A stretch of 64,000 nucleotides of DNA, taken from contig NZ_WNNK01000008.1 of assembly GCF_009724245.1 (NCBI RefSeq), forward strand, positions 167,227 through 231,226. Reading direction: 5' to 3'. Source of the stretch: Pseudomonas spelaei (lineage in GTDB: Bacteria; Pseudomonadota; Gammaproteobacteria; Pseudomonadales; Pseudomonadaceae). Each line of letters begins with the position of its first letter. Position 1 is the stretch's first letter. The position numbers and the translations under genes are program-made. Of this stretch, positions 26,320 to 35,569 are shown one piece after another. The notes beneath the pieces are model-generated. The model did no database searches and was not told the DNA's origin. It saw only the letters and a list, made by a program, of their open reading frames with translations.

Positions 26320-27186
26320 ATGCTGCGTCGGTTAAAACCAATCATCGTCCTGCTGACCCTGAGCCTCGTGCTCGCCGGCTGCAATCGGGTAGGCCTGGCC
26401 TATCGCAACCTCGACATCATTATCCCCTGGAGCCTCAACGACTACCTGGACATGAACGCCGGGCAAAAGAGCTGGTTCAACGACACCCTCAAGGAACACC
26501 TCGCCTGGCATTGCACCACGCAACTGCCAGGCTACCTGGATTGGCTGGATCGTCTGCAGCAGATGGTCGACAACAATCAGGTCACCGACGTCGCCCTGCA
26601 AACCCGCACCGAAGAAGCCAAGCAGGCGATCGCCGAAGTCGCCCGGCAAATCACGCCTTCAGCGATCGAACTGTTGCGTGGGTTGGACGATCAGCAGGTC
26701 AATGACATGAAACAGGCACTGGCGAAGGATCTGCGCAAACGCCAGGACGAATACCTCAAGCCATCACTGGAACAGCAAATCAAAGAGCGTGGCGAGCGCA
26801 TGATCAAGCGTCTGGATACCTGGCTCGGCTCGCTCAGCCCCAGCCAACAGCGGCGAGTGATGGCTTGGTCGACAGCCCTGGGTGAACAGAACCAGCAGTG
26901 GATCGGCAATCGTGCCCATTGGCAGGCGCAGTTCATCGCGGTGGTTGAGCAACGCCAGAGCAGTGACTTCCCGCAGAAAATGCAGCAATTACTGGTGGAC
27001 CGACAAAGCCTGTGGACCCCGGATTACCGGCAAGCCTATGCCCAGACGGAACAGGCTGCCCGCAGCCTGATCGTCGACCTGATGGCCGAAAGCACCGTGC
27101 AACAACGCCAGAAGCTGGCGCAGAAGATCGACAAGGTGCGCAGTGATTTCAAAGCGCTCAAGTGCTTGAGGAGCGTCTCAGTTTAG
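26320..27186 (+). CDS. DUF6279 family lipoprotein
   Basis: 288-residue lipoprotein; signal ending in lipobox LVLAGC (Cys at about residue 20), then an entirely helical region with many charged residues (about 30-280). The ATG at 26320 is preceded by AAGGA. DUF6279 proteins have no known function. The stop lies 4 bp inside the convergent copB gene. Confidence 0.82.
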   Translation: MLRRLKPIIVLLTLSLVLAGCNRVGLAYRNLDIIIPWSLNDYLDMNAGQKSWFNDTLKEHLAWHCTTQLPGYLDWLDRLQQMVDNNQVTDVALQTRTEEAKQAIAEVARQITPSAIELLRGLDDQQVNDMKQALAKDLRKRQDEYLKPSLEQQIKERGERMIKRLDTWLGSLSPSQQRRVMAWSTALGEQNQQWIGNRAHWQAQFIAVVEQRQSSDFPQKMQQLLVDRQSLWTPDYRQAYAQTEQAARSLIVDLMAESTVQQRQKLAQKIDKVRSDFKALKCLRSVSV

Positions 27187-28034
27187 AACCACAGACGCAG
27201 GCCCACGACCCAACGCAGCTCACTGCGATCCTCACCCTCCTCACTCGCGTAATCGGCACTCGCCCCATAGGAACGGTTCCAGGTGACACCGATGTAGGGT
27301 GCAAACTCGCGGCGAATTTCGTAACGCAGCCTGAGCCCGATCTCGCTGTCCGCAAGGCCGGAGCCAATACCACGTTGTGGGTCATTTTTCCCGTAAAAGT
27401 TGACCTCGGCCGTCGGCTGAAGCACCAGCCTGTTGGTCAGCAGAATGTCGTAATCACCCTCCAGACGTGCGGCAGTCTGGCCAGCTTCACCGACAAACAC
27501 TGTCGCCTCGGCTTCAAAGTTGTACAGGGCCATGCCTTGGAGGCCAAAAGCCGCCCAGCTTTCACTGTCTCCTGGCTTGAAGTCCTGCCGTAGACCGCCC
27601 ACCAGATCCCACCAAGGGCTGATGGCGTGCCCCCACAACGCCTGGATCTCGGCTTTTTCAGTCCGCCCCCTCGCCCGCTCACCTTCAGTGCGCAACCACA
27701 GGCGATCGACATCACCGCCCACCCAACCTTTAGCGTCCCAACTCAAGGCACTGCCATCGTCCGAACCTTGCCATTCCAGTTGATTGATCAAAAACAGCGA
27801 GTTGATCCCGCTGTCATGAATCATATGCCCGCCGGGTGCGTCGTAAACCGCAGCACGATCCGCGTCGGTCAACGCGGGAATCGGCGTACGGCTTTGGCTT
27901 GTAGCCGGTACCTTGGGTGAGTGGCTCATGCCAGACATGGCGCTGTGATCCATCGACTCACTCGCGGCCAACACGACAGGTGCAAGGGTCAGCGCAGCAA
28001 ACACCATTGAAGCGGGATAAAAAATGCGGGTCAT
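27183..28034 (-). CDS. copB: Copper resistance protein B
   Basis: 283-residue outer-membrane protein of copper resistance: signal peptide, a His/Met-rich mature N-terminus ([13 protein letters not shown]), then the CopB beta-barrel with GVTWNRSYG and a terminal Phe (VVGLRLWF). It sequesters or exports copper with CopA. The start at 28034 is set by the GAGG site between copA and copB, 10 bp after copA. It overlaps the tail of the DUF6279 gene by 4 bp. Confidence 0.93.
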   Translation of the reverse strand: MTRIFYPASMVFAALTLAPVVLAASESMDHSAMSGMSHSPKVPATSQSRTPIPALTDADRAAVYDAPGGHMIHDSGINSLFLINQLEWQGSDDGSALSWDAKGWVGGDVDRLWLRTEGERARGRTEKAEIQALWGHAISPWWDLVGGLRQDFKPGDSESWAAFGLQGMALYNFEAEATVFVGEAGQTAARLEGDYDILLTNRLVLQPTAEVNFYGKNDPQRGIGSGLADSEIGLRLRYEIRREFAPYIGVTWNRSYGASADYASEEGEDRSELRWVVGLRLWF

Positions 28035-28044
28035 GGTCGGCTCC

Positions 28045-29751
28045 TCACTCGTGCACGCGGACTTCACGGAACATGCCCATTTCCATGTGGTACAGCAGGT
28101 GGCAGTGGTAAGCCCAACGGCCAAGGGCGTCAGCCGTCACGCGGTAGCTACGTCGCGAGCCTGGCGGCATGTCGATGGTGTGTTTACGCACCATGAATTG
28201 GCCGTTTTCGTCCTCCAGGTCGCTCCACATGCCGTGCAAGTGAATCGGATGGGTCATCATGGTGTCGTTGACCAGGACCAACCGGACCCGTTCGCCATAG
28301 GCCAGCCTTAGCGGTTCGGCGTCAGAGAACTTCACGCCATCGAAGGACCAGGCGAACTTTTCCATATGCCCAGTGAGGTGAAGCTCAACGGTGCGGCTGG
28401 GCTCTCGGCCATCCGGGTCTTCGAAGGTGCTTCGCAGGTCGGCGTACGTCAGCACCCGACGGCCGTTGTTTCTCAGCCCAATGCCAGGATCGTCGAGCTT
28501 GGGCGAGGGGTTCATCGTTTGCATATCCACTAGCGGGTTGTTCTTTTCAGAGTCCGGATGGCCCTGCATCGACATCCCCGCCATACCGCCCATGGCGCTG
28601 TGATCCATGCCCTGCATTTGGCTATGGTCCATGCCACCCATGCCCATGTCGTCCATGGTCAGCCAGGGGCGTGGATCCACAGGAGGAACCGGTGCCAGCA
28701 AGCCGGCCTGGCGGGTGAGCGTGCCTCGGGCATAGCCGGTTCTGTCCATTGATTGGGCAAAGAGTGTGTACACCGCCTCGGTGGGTTCGACGATCACGTC
28801 ATAGGTTTCGGCCACGGCGATCCTGAACTCGTCGACACCGACCGGTTTCACGGGTTGACCATCCGCTGCCACGACCGTCATTTTCAGGCCCGGGATGCGC
28901 ACATCAAAGTAGGTCATGGCCGAACCATTGATGAAGCGCAGGCGGATTTTTTCCCCTGGCCGAAAGAGTCCCGTCCAGTTCTGGTCCGGGGCCTGGCCGT
29001 TGATCAAGTAGGTGTAGGTCGCGCCGCTGACATCGGCCAGGTCCGTGGGATTCATCTTCATCCCGGCCCACATGGCCCGGTCAGCCACCGTTGCCGACCA
29101 GCCCTGCTTGCCGACATCCCGAATGAAGTCGCCGACAGTGGGCTTATGGAAGTTGTAATAATCGGACTGCTTTTTCAGGGTTTTCATCAGCGCGACGGGG
29201 TCTTCATCCGTCCAATCGCTGAGCATCACCACATAGTCACGATCGTAAGTGAACGGTTCGGGTTCTTTGGCATCAATCACCAGCGGGCCATAGACCCCTT
29301 GCTGTTCCTGAAAGCCGGAGTGGCTGTGGTACCAGTAAGTCCCATGCTGGTTGACCTTGAACTGGTAGACATACACGCCCCCCGGCTCGATACCCTTGAA
29401 GCTCAGCCCAGGCACGCCATCCATGTTGGCCGGCAAAATAATCCCGTGCCAATGGATCGACGTAGCCTCGGCCAGGCGGTTCCTCACCCGCAGGGTCACC
29501 GTGTCCCCTTCACGCCAGCGTAAAAGCGGCCCCGGCAAACCGCCGTTGATGGTCAGCGCAGTGCGCACAGTACCGGTGATATTGACGGGCGTCTGGCCAA
29601 TGAACAGGTCGAATTCGGTGCCCGCCAGCACCGTGGGTTGTCCGGGGCTGGCGACGGCCCAGACAGGCGCCGGCCACAGCCCGAGCCCGCCCAGAAGACC
29701 GCCAGCAGCCAAGCCTTTGACGAACGTTCGCCGAGAAGTGTTGGAGTGCAT
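28045..29751 (-). CDS. copA: Copper resistance multicopper oxidase CopA
   Basis: 568-residue periplasmic Cu(I) oxidase. The N-terminus has a twin-arginine signal ([13 protein letters not shown], residues 5-17). Copper-binding motifs are visible in order: HWHGI (near residue 95), HSHSG (near 140), a Met-rich insert with repeated [13 protein letters not shown] units (about residues 365-400), then HPIHLHGMW and [12 protein letters not shown] at the C-terminus. It is cotranscribed with copB. No copRS, copC or copD lies nearby, so regulation must be encoded elsewhere. Confidence 0.95.
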   Translation of the reverse strand: MHSNTSRRTFVKGLAAGGLLGGLGLWPAPVWAVASPGQPTVLAGTEFDLFIGQTPVNITGTVRTALTINGGLPGPLLRWREGDTVTLRVRNRLAEATSIHWHGIILPANMDGVPGLSFKGIEPGGVYVYQFKVNQHGTYWYHSHSGFQEQQGVYGPLVIDAKEPEPFTYDRDYVVMLSDWTDEDPVALMKTLKKQSDYYNFHKPTVGDFIRDVGKQGWSATVADRAMWAGMKMNPTDLADVSGATYTYLINGQAPDQNWTGLFRPGEKIRLRFINGSAMTYFDVRIPGLKMTVVAADGQPVKPVGVDEFRIAVAETYDVIVEPTEAVYTLFAQSMDRTGYARGTLTRQAGLLAPVPPVDPRPWLTMDDMGMGGMDHSQMQGMDHSAMGGMAGMSMQGHPDSEKNNPLVDMQTMNPSPKLDDPGIGLRNNGRRVLTYADLRSTFEDPDGREPSRTVELHLTGHMEKFAWSFDGVKFSDAEPLRLAYGERVRLVLVNDTMMTHPIHLHGMWSDLEDENGQFMVRKHTIDMPPGSRRSYRVTADALGRWAYHCHLLYHMEMGMFREVRVHE

Positions 29752-29892
29752 ACCGATTCAAGCCCTGTCAGTCGAGTGCTTGAAGGTTAGAGTTCGGCAG
29801 CTGTCAGCTGACTGAGCGCTACATTACCGATTGGTCAGCTTCAACGGCGCAAACCCAGCAGTAAGCGCCGCCAAAACCAAAAGCTGAGGGCG

Positions 29893-29921
29893 AAAAAAAA
29901 CCGGACATCGTCCGGTTCTTT
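29893..29921 (-). terminator. rho-independent terminator after the DEAD-box helicase
   Basis: AACCGGAC (29899-29906) pairs with GTCCGGTT (29910-29917); on the minus strand eight T follow. Confidence 0.93.
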
Positions 29922-29934
29922 TATGGGTCAAGCC

Positions 29935-31281
29935 TTACTCAGCAGCAGGCGCCTCTGGCTTGCGGCGCTTGAGCGGGGCCATACCGTCCTTGCTGACCAA
30001 CGACAGGTTGTCGGTCTTCGGCCGGTTGGCGATCTTGCGCTTGGTCGGCGACTTGGCGCCGGTTTTCTTCTTGTCGCCCTTGGCATCGACCTTTTTCTTC
30101 TTCACGCCAACAGCCTTGCCCGACGCCTTGACCTTTTTCGGTCCACCGTAGGTGCCTTTGACTTCCTTGATCGTGCGGCGCTCGAAGGACTGCTTCAAAT
30201 AGCGCTCGATGCTCGACATCAAGTTCCAGTCACCGTGGCAGATCAGCGAGATGGCCAGGCCATCGTTGCCGGCGCGACCAGTACGACCGATACGGTGCAC
30301 GTATTCGTCGCCGCTGCGAGGCATGTCGAAGTTGATCACCATGTCCAGACCTTCCACGTCCAGGCCGCGGGCGGCCACGTCGGTGGCAACCAGGATCTTC
30401 ACGCCCCCTTGCTTGAGGCGGTCGATGGCCAGCTTGCGGTCCTTCTGGTCTTTTTCACCGTGCAGGACAAACGTCTTGTACTCCTGCGCCACCAGGCGAC
30501 CGTAGATACGGTCAGCCATGGCCCGGGTGTTGGTAAAGACGATGGCCTTCTGGTAGGTCTCGTTAGCCAGCAACCAGTTGAGGATCTGTTCTTTGTGTAC
30601 GTTATGGTCAGCGGTGATGATCTGCTGCCGGGTGGTCGAATTCAGGTCACTGACGTTGTTGACCTGCAGGTGCTCAGGGTTGTTCAGGACCTTGGCGACC
30701 ATCTCGCGCAGGGTCGAGCCACCGGTGGTGGCAGAGAACAGCATGGTCTGCTGGCGATTGGTGCACTCTTCCACCAGGCGCTGAACATCGTCGGCAAAGC
30801 CCATGTCGAGCATGCGGTCGGCTTCGTCGAGGACCAGCACTTCAACTTCCTTGAGGTCCAGGTTGCCGGCGTTCAGTTGCTCGATCATCCGGCCCGGCGT
30901 GCCGATCAGAATGTCCGGCACCTTGCGCAACATGGCGGCCTGGACCTTGAAATCTTCCCCGCCGGTGATCAGGCCGGACTTGATGAACGTGAACTGGGAG
31001 AAGCGTTCAACTTCCTTCAAGGTCTGCTGGGCCAGCTCGCGGGTCGGCAGCAGGATCAGGGTCTTGATGCTGACACGGACTTTCGCCGGGCCAATCAGAC
31101 GGTTGAGGATCGGCAAAACGAAAGCAGCGGTCTTGCCGCTACCGGTTTGTGCCGTCACCCGCAGGTCACGCCCTTCGAGCGCGAGCGGGATGGCCGCTGC
31201 TTGCACAGGCGTTGGCTCGACAAATTTAAGCTCGGCCACGGCTTTGAGCAGGCGTTCGTGCAGGGCGAATTGGGAAAACAC
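29935..31281 (-). CDS. DEAD-box ATP-dependent RNA helicase
   Basis: 448-residue superfamily 2 helicase: Q-motif region (FVEPTPVQAAAIPLALEG), AQTGSGKTAAF (motif I), DEAD in VLVLDEADRMLDMGF, SAT, and HRIGRTGRAG (motif VI). The last 80 residues are Lys/Arg-rich (KKKKVDAKGDKKK), a typical RNA-binding tail. The GTG start at 31281 is chosen because the Phe-Ser-Gln-Phe motif of the family follows and GAGGT lies 8 nt upstream; the frame is open to 31305. Resembles PAO1 PA2840; likely in ribosome assembly or RNA decay. Confidence 0.9.
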   Translation of the reverse strand: MFSQFALHERLLKAVAELKFVEPTPVQAAAIPLALEGRDLRVTAQTGSGKTAAFVLPILNRLIGPAKVRVSIKTLILLPTRELAQQTLKEVERFSQFTFIKSGLITGGEDFKVQAAMLRKVPDILIGTPGRMIEQLNAGNLDLKEVEVLVLDEADRMLDMGFADDVQRLVEECTNRQQTMLFSATTGGSTLREMVAKVLNNPEHLQVNNVSDLNSTTRQQIITADHNVHKEQILNWLLANETYQKAIVFTNTRAMADRIYGRLVAQEYKTFVLHGEKDQKDRKLAIDRLKQGGVKILVATDVAARGLDVEGLDMVINFDMPRSGDEYVHRIGRTGRAGNDGLAISLICHGDWNLMSSIERYLKQSFERRTIKEVKGTYGGPKKVKASGKAVGVKKKKVDAKGDKKKTGAKSPTKRKIANRPKTDNLSLVSKDGMAPLKRRKPEAPAAE

Positions 31282-31473
31282 GGGTGCTACCTCGAAGAAA
31301 TACAAAAAAACAGCTGCATAGGGTAACGGTTTCGGGCGCTCAGGCCGAGTTTCTTTACGCGAACAACGCTAATCAGGTGCTTTTTTGTCAGGGGATTTGT
31401 CCGCAACACTAACTTTGAAGCACTTCAATGCTCTAATCGCCCCGTCAGTCCTACAGAAGAATCGCGTTAACCC

Positions 31474-32763
31474 ATGGATATCAAACAGCTCTGGCTCAAC
31501 GTCCAAGACCTCTGGGGCGCCCTCGACCAACACCCGCTGCTGCATTCAAGCCTGGCACTGGTGGTGTTGCTGGTGGTGGCCCTGCTGCTCGGACGGGTGG
31601 CACGTTATCTCATCCTCCACGCCGTCAAACTGCTGGGGCGCCAACCTGCCCTGCACTGGCTCAACGACCTGCGGCACAACAAGGTCTTCCATCGCCTGGC
31701 GCAGATGACCCCATCCCTGGTGATTCAGTTCGGCCTGTACCTGGTGCCGGAGCTGAGCAAGACCAGCACGCTGTTCATCGGCAACGTCGCCCTGGCGTTC
31801 ACCATTCTGTTCCAGGTCCTGGCCCTGAGCGCCCTGCTCAATGCCCTCCTGGACATCTATGCCCGCACCGAACACGCCCGCACCCGCTCCATCAAGGGCT
31901 ATGTGCAACTGGCAAAAATGGTGCTGTTCGTATTTGGCGCCATCATCATCGTCGCGACCTTGATCGATCGCTCGCCGCTGTTACTGCTCTCGGGCCTGGG
32001 CGCCATGTCTGCGGTGATTCTGTTGGTCTATAAGGACACCCTGCTGTCGTTCGTCGCCAGCGTGCAACTGACCAGCAATGACATGCTGCGGGTCGGCGAC
32101 TGGATCGAAATGCCTCAGGTCGGCGCCGACGGCGATGTGGTGGACATCACGCTGCACACGGTCAAGGTGCAGAACTTCGACAAGACCATCGTCTCCATCC
32201 CCACCTGGCGCCTGATGTCCGAGTCGTTCAAGAACTGGCGCGGTATGCAGGCCTCGGGCGGGCGGCGGATCAAGCGCAGCCTGTTTATCGACGCCAGCGG
32301 TGTGCGGTTCCTGCGGGACGATGAAGAGGTAAGCATGACCCAGGTGCACCTGCTGAGCGATTACATCAGCCGCAAGCAGGCAGAATTGAAAGCCTGGAAC
32401 GAAGCCCAGGGGCACAGCGCGCAATTGACCACCAACCGCCGGCGAATGACCAACCTGGGAACCTTTCGTGCCTATGCCCTGGCCTATTTGAAAAGTCATC
32501 CGGACATCCAGCCGAACATGACCTGCATGGTCCGCCAGATGCAGACCACCGCCCAGGGCGTACCTCTGGAAATCTACTGCTTCACCCGCACCACGGCGTG
32601 GGCTGACTACGAACGGATCCAGGGCGATATCTTCGATTATTTGCTGGCGGTGCTGCCGGAGTTTGGCCTGAGCCTGTACCAGCAACCCAGCGGCAATGAC
32701 TTGCGGGCCAGCCTGTTTCCGGTAAAACAGAACACCAGGGCTATGGAAGCCCTGGAAAACTGA
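31474..32763 (+). CDS. Mechanosensitive ion channel family protein (YbdG-like)
   Basis: 429-residue MscS-superfamily protein. About five hydrophobic segments in residues 20-200, then the MscS beta domain containing LLSFVASVQLTSNDMLRVGD and VGDWIEMPQVGADGDVVDIT, and a large cytoplasmic C-terminus. Length and order fit YbdG, which gives a small osmotic conductance and shapes the response to mild hypo-osmotic stress. It stands alone. Confidence 0.9.
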   Translation: MDIKQLWLNVQDLWGALDQHPLLHSSLALVVLLVVALLLGRVARYLILHAVKLLGRQPALHWLNDLRHNKVFHRLAQMTPSLVIQFGLYLVPELSKTSTLFIGNVALAFTILFQVLALSALLNALLDIYARTEHARTRSIKGYVQLAKMVLFVFGAIIIVATLIDRSPLLLLSGLGAMSAVILLVYKDTLLSFVASVQLTSNDMLRVGDWIEMPQVGADGDVVDITLHTVKVQNFDKTIVSIPTWRLMSESFKNWRGMQASGGRRIKRSLFIDASGVRFLRDDEEVSMTQVHLLSDYISRKQAELKAWNEAQGHSAQLTTNRRRMTNLGTFRAYALAYLKSHPDIQPNMTCMVRQMQTTAQGVPLEIYCFTRTTAWADYERIQGDIFDYLLAVLPEFGLSLYQQPSGNDLRASLFPVKQNTRAMEALEN

Positions 32764-32784
32764 TATCGACAACTGCGAGGGGCG

Positions 32785-33342
32785 CTACGAAAGCTGGAAC
32801 TGCGGATCGCCCGTCAGTTTGAACAGCCATTGAGCGCCCTCAGGCCAGGCGCCGTAACCGCTTTGGCCGTTGATATGGCCAGCATCGTCCAACCAGACCA
32901 GCTCACTGCCCCAGGCGTGAGCGAAGATCTTGGCCCGCTCCTGGGTGACATACGGATCGTCGGTGCTCGCCACCACGATCGTGGGAAACGGCAGGCGCTG
33001 CGTCGACATCGGCACAAACCCCGTGGTCCCCGGCGGATAGCTGTCCGCCTCGGTATCACTCGGCGCCACCAGCAACGCGCCTCGCACCTTGCGCGCCTCG
33101 GGATACTGCTGAGCCCAGAGGGTAATCAAGGTGCAGGCCAAACTGTGGCCGACCAGCACGACTTCACCCTCGGCCGCCACTATTGCCTGATTCAGGCGCT
33201 CTACCCAATCGGCCGCGACCGGGGTTTCCCAGTCCTGTTGCTCAACCCTGTGCAGACCTGAAAACTGCCGCTCCCACTGCGACTGCCAATGGGCTTCACC
33301 CGAATTGAACAGGCCCGGCAAGATCAAAACTCCAACTGTCAT
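32785..33342 (-). CDS. RBBP9/YdeN family alpha/beta hydrolase
   Basis: 185-residue serine hydrolase: LILPGLFNSGEAHWQSQWE at the N-terminus, nucleophile elbow VGHSLAC (about residue 68), and DDAGHING near the C-terminus giving the catalytic His. The start at 33342 has AAGGAAG upstream; the longer frame to 33432 has no similarity. Substrate unknown. It follows an EamA transporter gene in the same direction. Confidence 0.87.
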   Translation of the reverse strand: MTVGVLILPGLFNSGEAHWQSQWERQFSGLHRVEQQDWETPVAADWVERLNQAIVAAEGEVVLVGHSLACTLITLWAQQYPEARKVRGALLVAPSDTEADSYPPGTTGFVPMSTQRLPFPTIVVASTDDPYVTQERAKIFAHAWGSELVWLDDAGHINGQSGYGAWPEGAQWLFKLTGDPQFQLS

Positions 33343-33377
33343 ATTTCTGCTTCCTTTTAGAAAACCAGTAAGACTGA

Positions 33378-34253
33378 TTACGTCGCCGACTGTATGCCTG
33401 GCCCGGACTTCATACCCAACCGGCTGATCCACACCGCCGCCAGAATCACCATCCCGCCAAGGAACAAACGCCCCAAAGGCTCATGCTGGTTCCAGATCAG
33501 CAGGTTGAGCAGCAAGCCTACCGGCACATGCAGATTGTTCATCACCGCCAGGGTGCCGCCGTTGACCAGGCAGGCGCCTTTGTTCCACCAGTACAACCCC
33601 AACGCAGTGCTGACCAGGCCGAGGAACACCAGAACGCCCCATTGCAATGGCGCCTCCGGCAAGAAATTGGCCTTGCCGAATAGCAGGAACGCCGGCAACG
33701 CCACCGCCAATGCCCCCAGGTAGAAGTAGCCAAACCGCCGATAGTGCGGCAGATCGCTGGGATGACGGGCCACCAGATGCTTATAAAGCACCTGCCCGGC
33801 GGCATAGGTGAAGTTGGCCAGTTGCAGCAGCAGAAAGCCCATAAAGAAGTTAGGGGTGATCTGGTCAAAGCGAATCACTGCCGCTCCCGCTACCGCCACC
33901 AAGGCCGCAATCAGTGCCCAAGGGTTGAAACGCCGATTCAAGGCATCTTCGATCAGGGTCACATGCAGCGGTGTCAGGATGGTAAACAGCAACACTTCCG
34001 GTACCGTCAGCACACGAAAGCTCAAGTACAGGCAGACGTACGTCACGCCAAATTGCAGGGCGCCGATCAGCAACATACCGCGCATGAACGCGGGCTCCAC
34101 CGAGCGCCAGCGGGTCAACGGAATAAACACCAGGCCCGCCAGCAGTACGCGCACCAATACCGCGAAGTAACTGTCGACGTGCCCCGCCAGGTACTCGCCG
34201 ATCAAGCTGAAGGAAAATGCCTGGATCAGGGTGACAATCAGTAGGTAGCCCAT
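33378..34253 (-). CDS. EamA/DMT-superfamily transporter
   Basis: 291-residue inner-membrane protein with about 10 hydrophobic segments in two EamA repeats (residues 1-135 and 150-285). Substrate probably a small metabolite; some relatives are called carboxylate/amino acid/amine exporters. 35 bp separate it from the hydrolase gene, so they form a likely operon. Confidence 0.87.
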   Translation of the reverse strand: MGYLLIVTLIQAFSFSLIGEYLAGHVDSYFAVLVRVLLAGLVFIPLTRWRSVEPAFMRGMLLIGALQFGVTYVCLYLSFRVLTVPEVLLFTILTPLHVTLIEDALNRRFNPWALIAALVAVAGAAVIRFDQITPNFFMGFLLLQLANFTYAAGQVLYKHLVARHPSDLPHYRRFGYFYLGALAVALPAFLLFGKANFLPEAPLQWGVLVFLGLVSTALGLYWWNKGACLVNGGTLAVMNNLHVPVGLLLNLLIWNQHEPLGRLFLGGMVILAAVWISRLGMKSGPGIQSAT

Positions 34254-34315
34254 GTTCGCCTCATATCGAATGGGCGGGACCTTAGCGGTTTTCGAACACT
34301 TGCGAAACTCAAGGC

Positions 34316-34350
34316 AAAAAAAACCCGATCTCGCTAAAGCGTCAATCGGG
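34316..34350 (-). terminator. rho-independent terminator after azoR
   Basis: CCCGAT (34324-34329) pairs with ATCGGG (34345-34350), with an inner CGCT/AGCG pairing; eight T follow on the minus strand. It separates azoR from the EamA gene. Confidence 0.85.
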
Positions 34351-34454
34351 CAGGAGCACTCAGGAGCTACAAGTGCAAAGGGAGGTTCGATACGCGTACT
34401 TGAAGGGTTGCGTGGCCTTATATAAACAGCGGGCGATTATCTGACGATTAACAA

Positions 34455-35054
34455 TCAGGCCACTTGGGCCAGCAATGCCTTGGCCTGGTTCAGGCCCTTT
34501 TCCTGGAAGTCGCCGCCCATGTTCACCCCTTCGGCGTGAATGAAGGTGACATCGTGGATCCCGACAAAGCCCATGACCTGGCGCAGGTAAGGTTCCTGAT
34601 GGTCGCTGGCGCCACCGGCATGAATGCCACCCCGTGCGGTCAGGACAAAGGCGCGCTTGCCATTGAGCAAACCCTGGGGACCGGTGGCGGTGTACTTGAA
34701 GGTCACACCGGCCCGCAGCACGTGATCCAGCCAGGCCTTGAGGGTGCTGGGAATGGCGAAGTTGTACATCGGAGCGGCCATCACCAGAACGTCGGCGGCC
34801 AGTAACTCATCGGTCAACTCATTGGAGCGGTCCAGGGAGGACTGTTCGATATCGTTGCGTTGTTCGACCGGCTTCATCCAGCCACCCAGCAAGTTGGCGT
34901 CCAGGTGCGGCACCGGGTTGATGGCCAGGTCACGCACGGTGATCTGATCGGCCGGATGGGCGACCTGCCACTGGCTGATGAACTGCTGGGTCAGTTGGCG
35001 GGAGATTGAATCCTGCTGGCGGGCACTGCTTTCGATGATCAGAACACGGGACAT
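34455..35054 (-). CDS. azoR: FMN-dependent NADH-azoreductase
   Basis: 199-residue flavodoxin-like quinone/azo reductase. N-terminal ESSARQQDSISRQLTQQF binds the FMN phosphate, APMYNFAIPSTLKAWLDHVLRAG is the central flavin motif, and RGGIHAGG is the third. It reduces quinones and azo dyes with NAD(P)H and may protect against thiol stress. It is a single-gene unit with its own terminator and a palindrome 100 bp upstream. Confidence 0.94.
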   Translation of the reverse strand: MSRVLIIESSARQQDSISRQLTQQFISQWQVAHPADQITVRDLAINPVPHLDANLLGGWMKPVEQRNDIEQSSLDRSNELTDELLAADVLVMAAPMYNFAIPSTLKAWLDHVLRAGVTFKYTATGPQGLLNGKRAFVLTARGGIHAGGASDHQEPYLRQVMGFVGIHDVTFIHAEGVNMGGDFQEKGLNQAKALLAQVA

Positions 35055-35153
35055 GGCTATGTAGGCTCCATCGGTAAATGCTGTAAGTCGATGGAGTGAA
35101 GGTTAAACAGAGCTCATTCGATAAAAAAGCGTAAAAAACTGCTATAACCCATC

Positions 35154-35169
35154 TATAAATTTGTTTATA
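35154..35169. promoter_or_regulatory. AT-rich perfect dyad upstream of azoR
   Basis: TATAAA (35154-35159) and TTTATA (35164-35169) with a 4-bp spacer. It may be an operator for the azoreductase gene, 100 bp before its start. No regulator gene lies next to it. It overlaps the outer part of the next hairpin. Confidence 0.4.
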
Positions 35170-35202
35170 AGCGGAGTATTGCTGTAGGCGTGCTCCGCTT
35201 AT
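35167..35202 (-). terminator. terminator-like hairpin after the 104-residue gene
   Basis: ATAAGCGGAG (35167-35176) and CTCCGCTTAT (35193-35202), 10-bp perfect stem, 16-nt loop, 3 bp past the stop of the minus-strand gene. The downstream run (AAACAAATTTATAG) is not T-rich. Confidence 0.5.
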
Positions 35203-35205
35203 GCG

Positions 35206-35520
35206 TTATTTCGGTGCGCAGGTCAGGGCGATGCGCATCTTGATAATGTCGCGGGTGAACTTGGCCGTGGTGTTGGTGCTCTTCCCCGCCGGGACCGTGA
35301 CTTGGCGAGTGCGAGGGGATTCCGGGCCGTTGGTGAAGACTACCTTGCACACCGCGTCGTTGGTGCCGTAGTTATTGAGTTGGATCGAACTGATATCACC
35401 GTCAACGTCAGACGCTTTGTAGTCGACACTGACGCCCTCGATTTTTTTCGTCACGTCGATGGGATAGGCAAACGCACTTAACGGCAGCAGCGTCAGCAGC
35501 ACACAACAGAATTTTCTCAT
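35206..35520 (-). CDS. small exported protein of unknown function (104 residues)
   Basis: Signal peptide MRKFCCVLLTLLPLSAFA, then a mature protein of about 86 residues with beta-strand pattern (VSVDYKASDVDGDISSIQLN) and two cysteines that could form a disulfide (VCKVVF and LTCAPK). Divergent from the LysR gene, 49 bp away, so it may be a regulatory target. The start at 35520 is chosen for the signal peptide; the open frame extends to 35568. No family recognised. Confidence 0.78.
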   Translation of the reverse strand: MRKFCCVLLTLLPLSAFAYPIDVTKKIEGVSVDYKASDVDGDISSIQLNNYGTNDAVCKVVFTNGPESPRTRQVTVPAGKSTNTTAKFTRDIIKMRIALTCAPK

Positions 35521-35569
35521 TCGGCAGTCTCCAGTAAGGACTGTCAGCTTAGGACAAGAGGAGCTCATC

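Noticed and set aside
29752..29892. Copper box upstream of copA
   Set aside because: There is a GTCAGCTGAC palindrome (29813-29822), but no match to CopR or CueR sites as I know them.
29923..31326. 467-codon plus-strand frame opposite the DEAD-box helicase
   Set aside because: Shadow of an unmistakable helicase. The same applies to minus-strand frames at 36502-37827 and 37959-39290.
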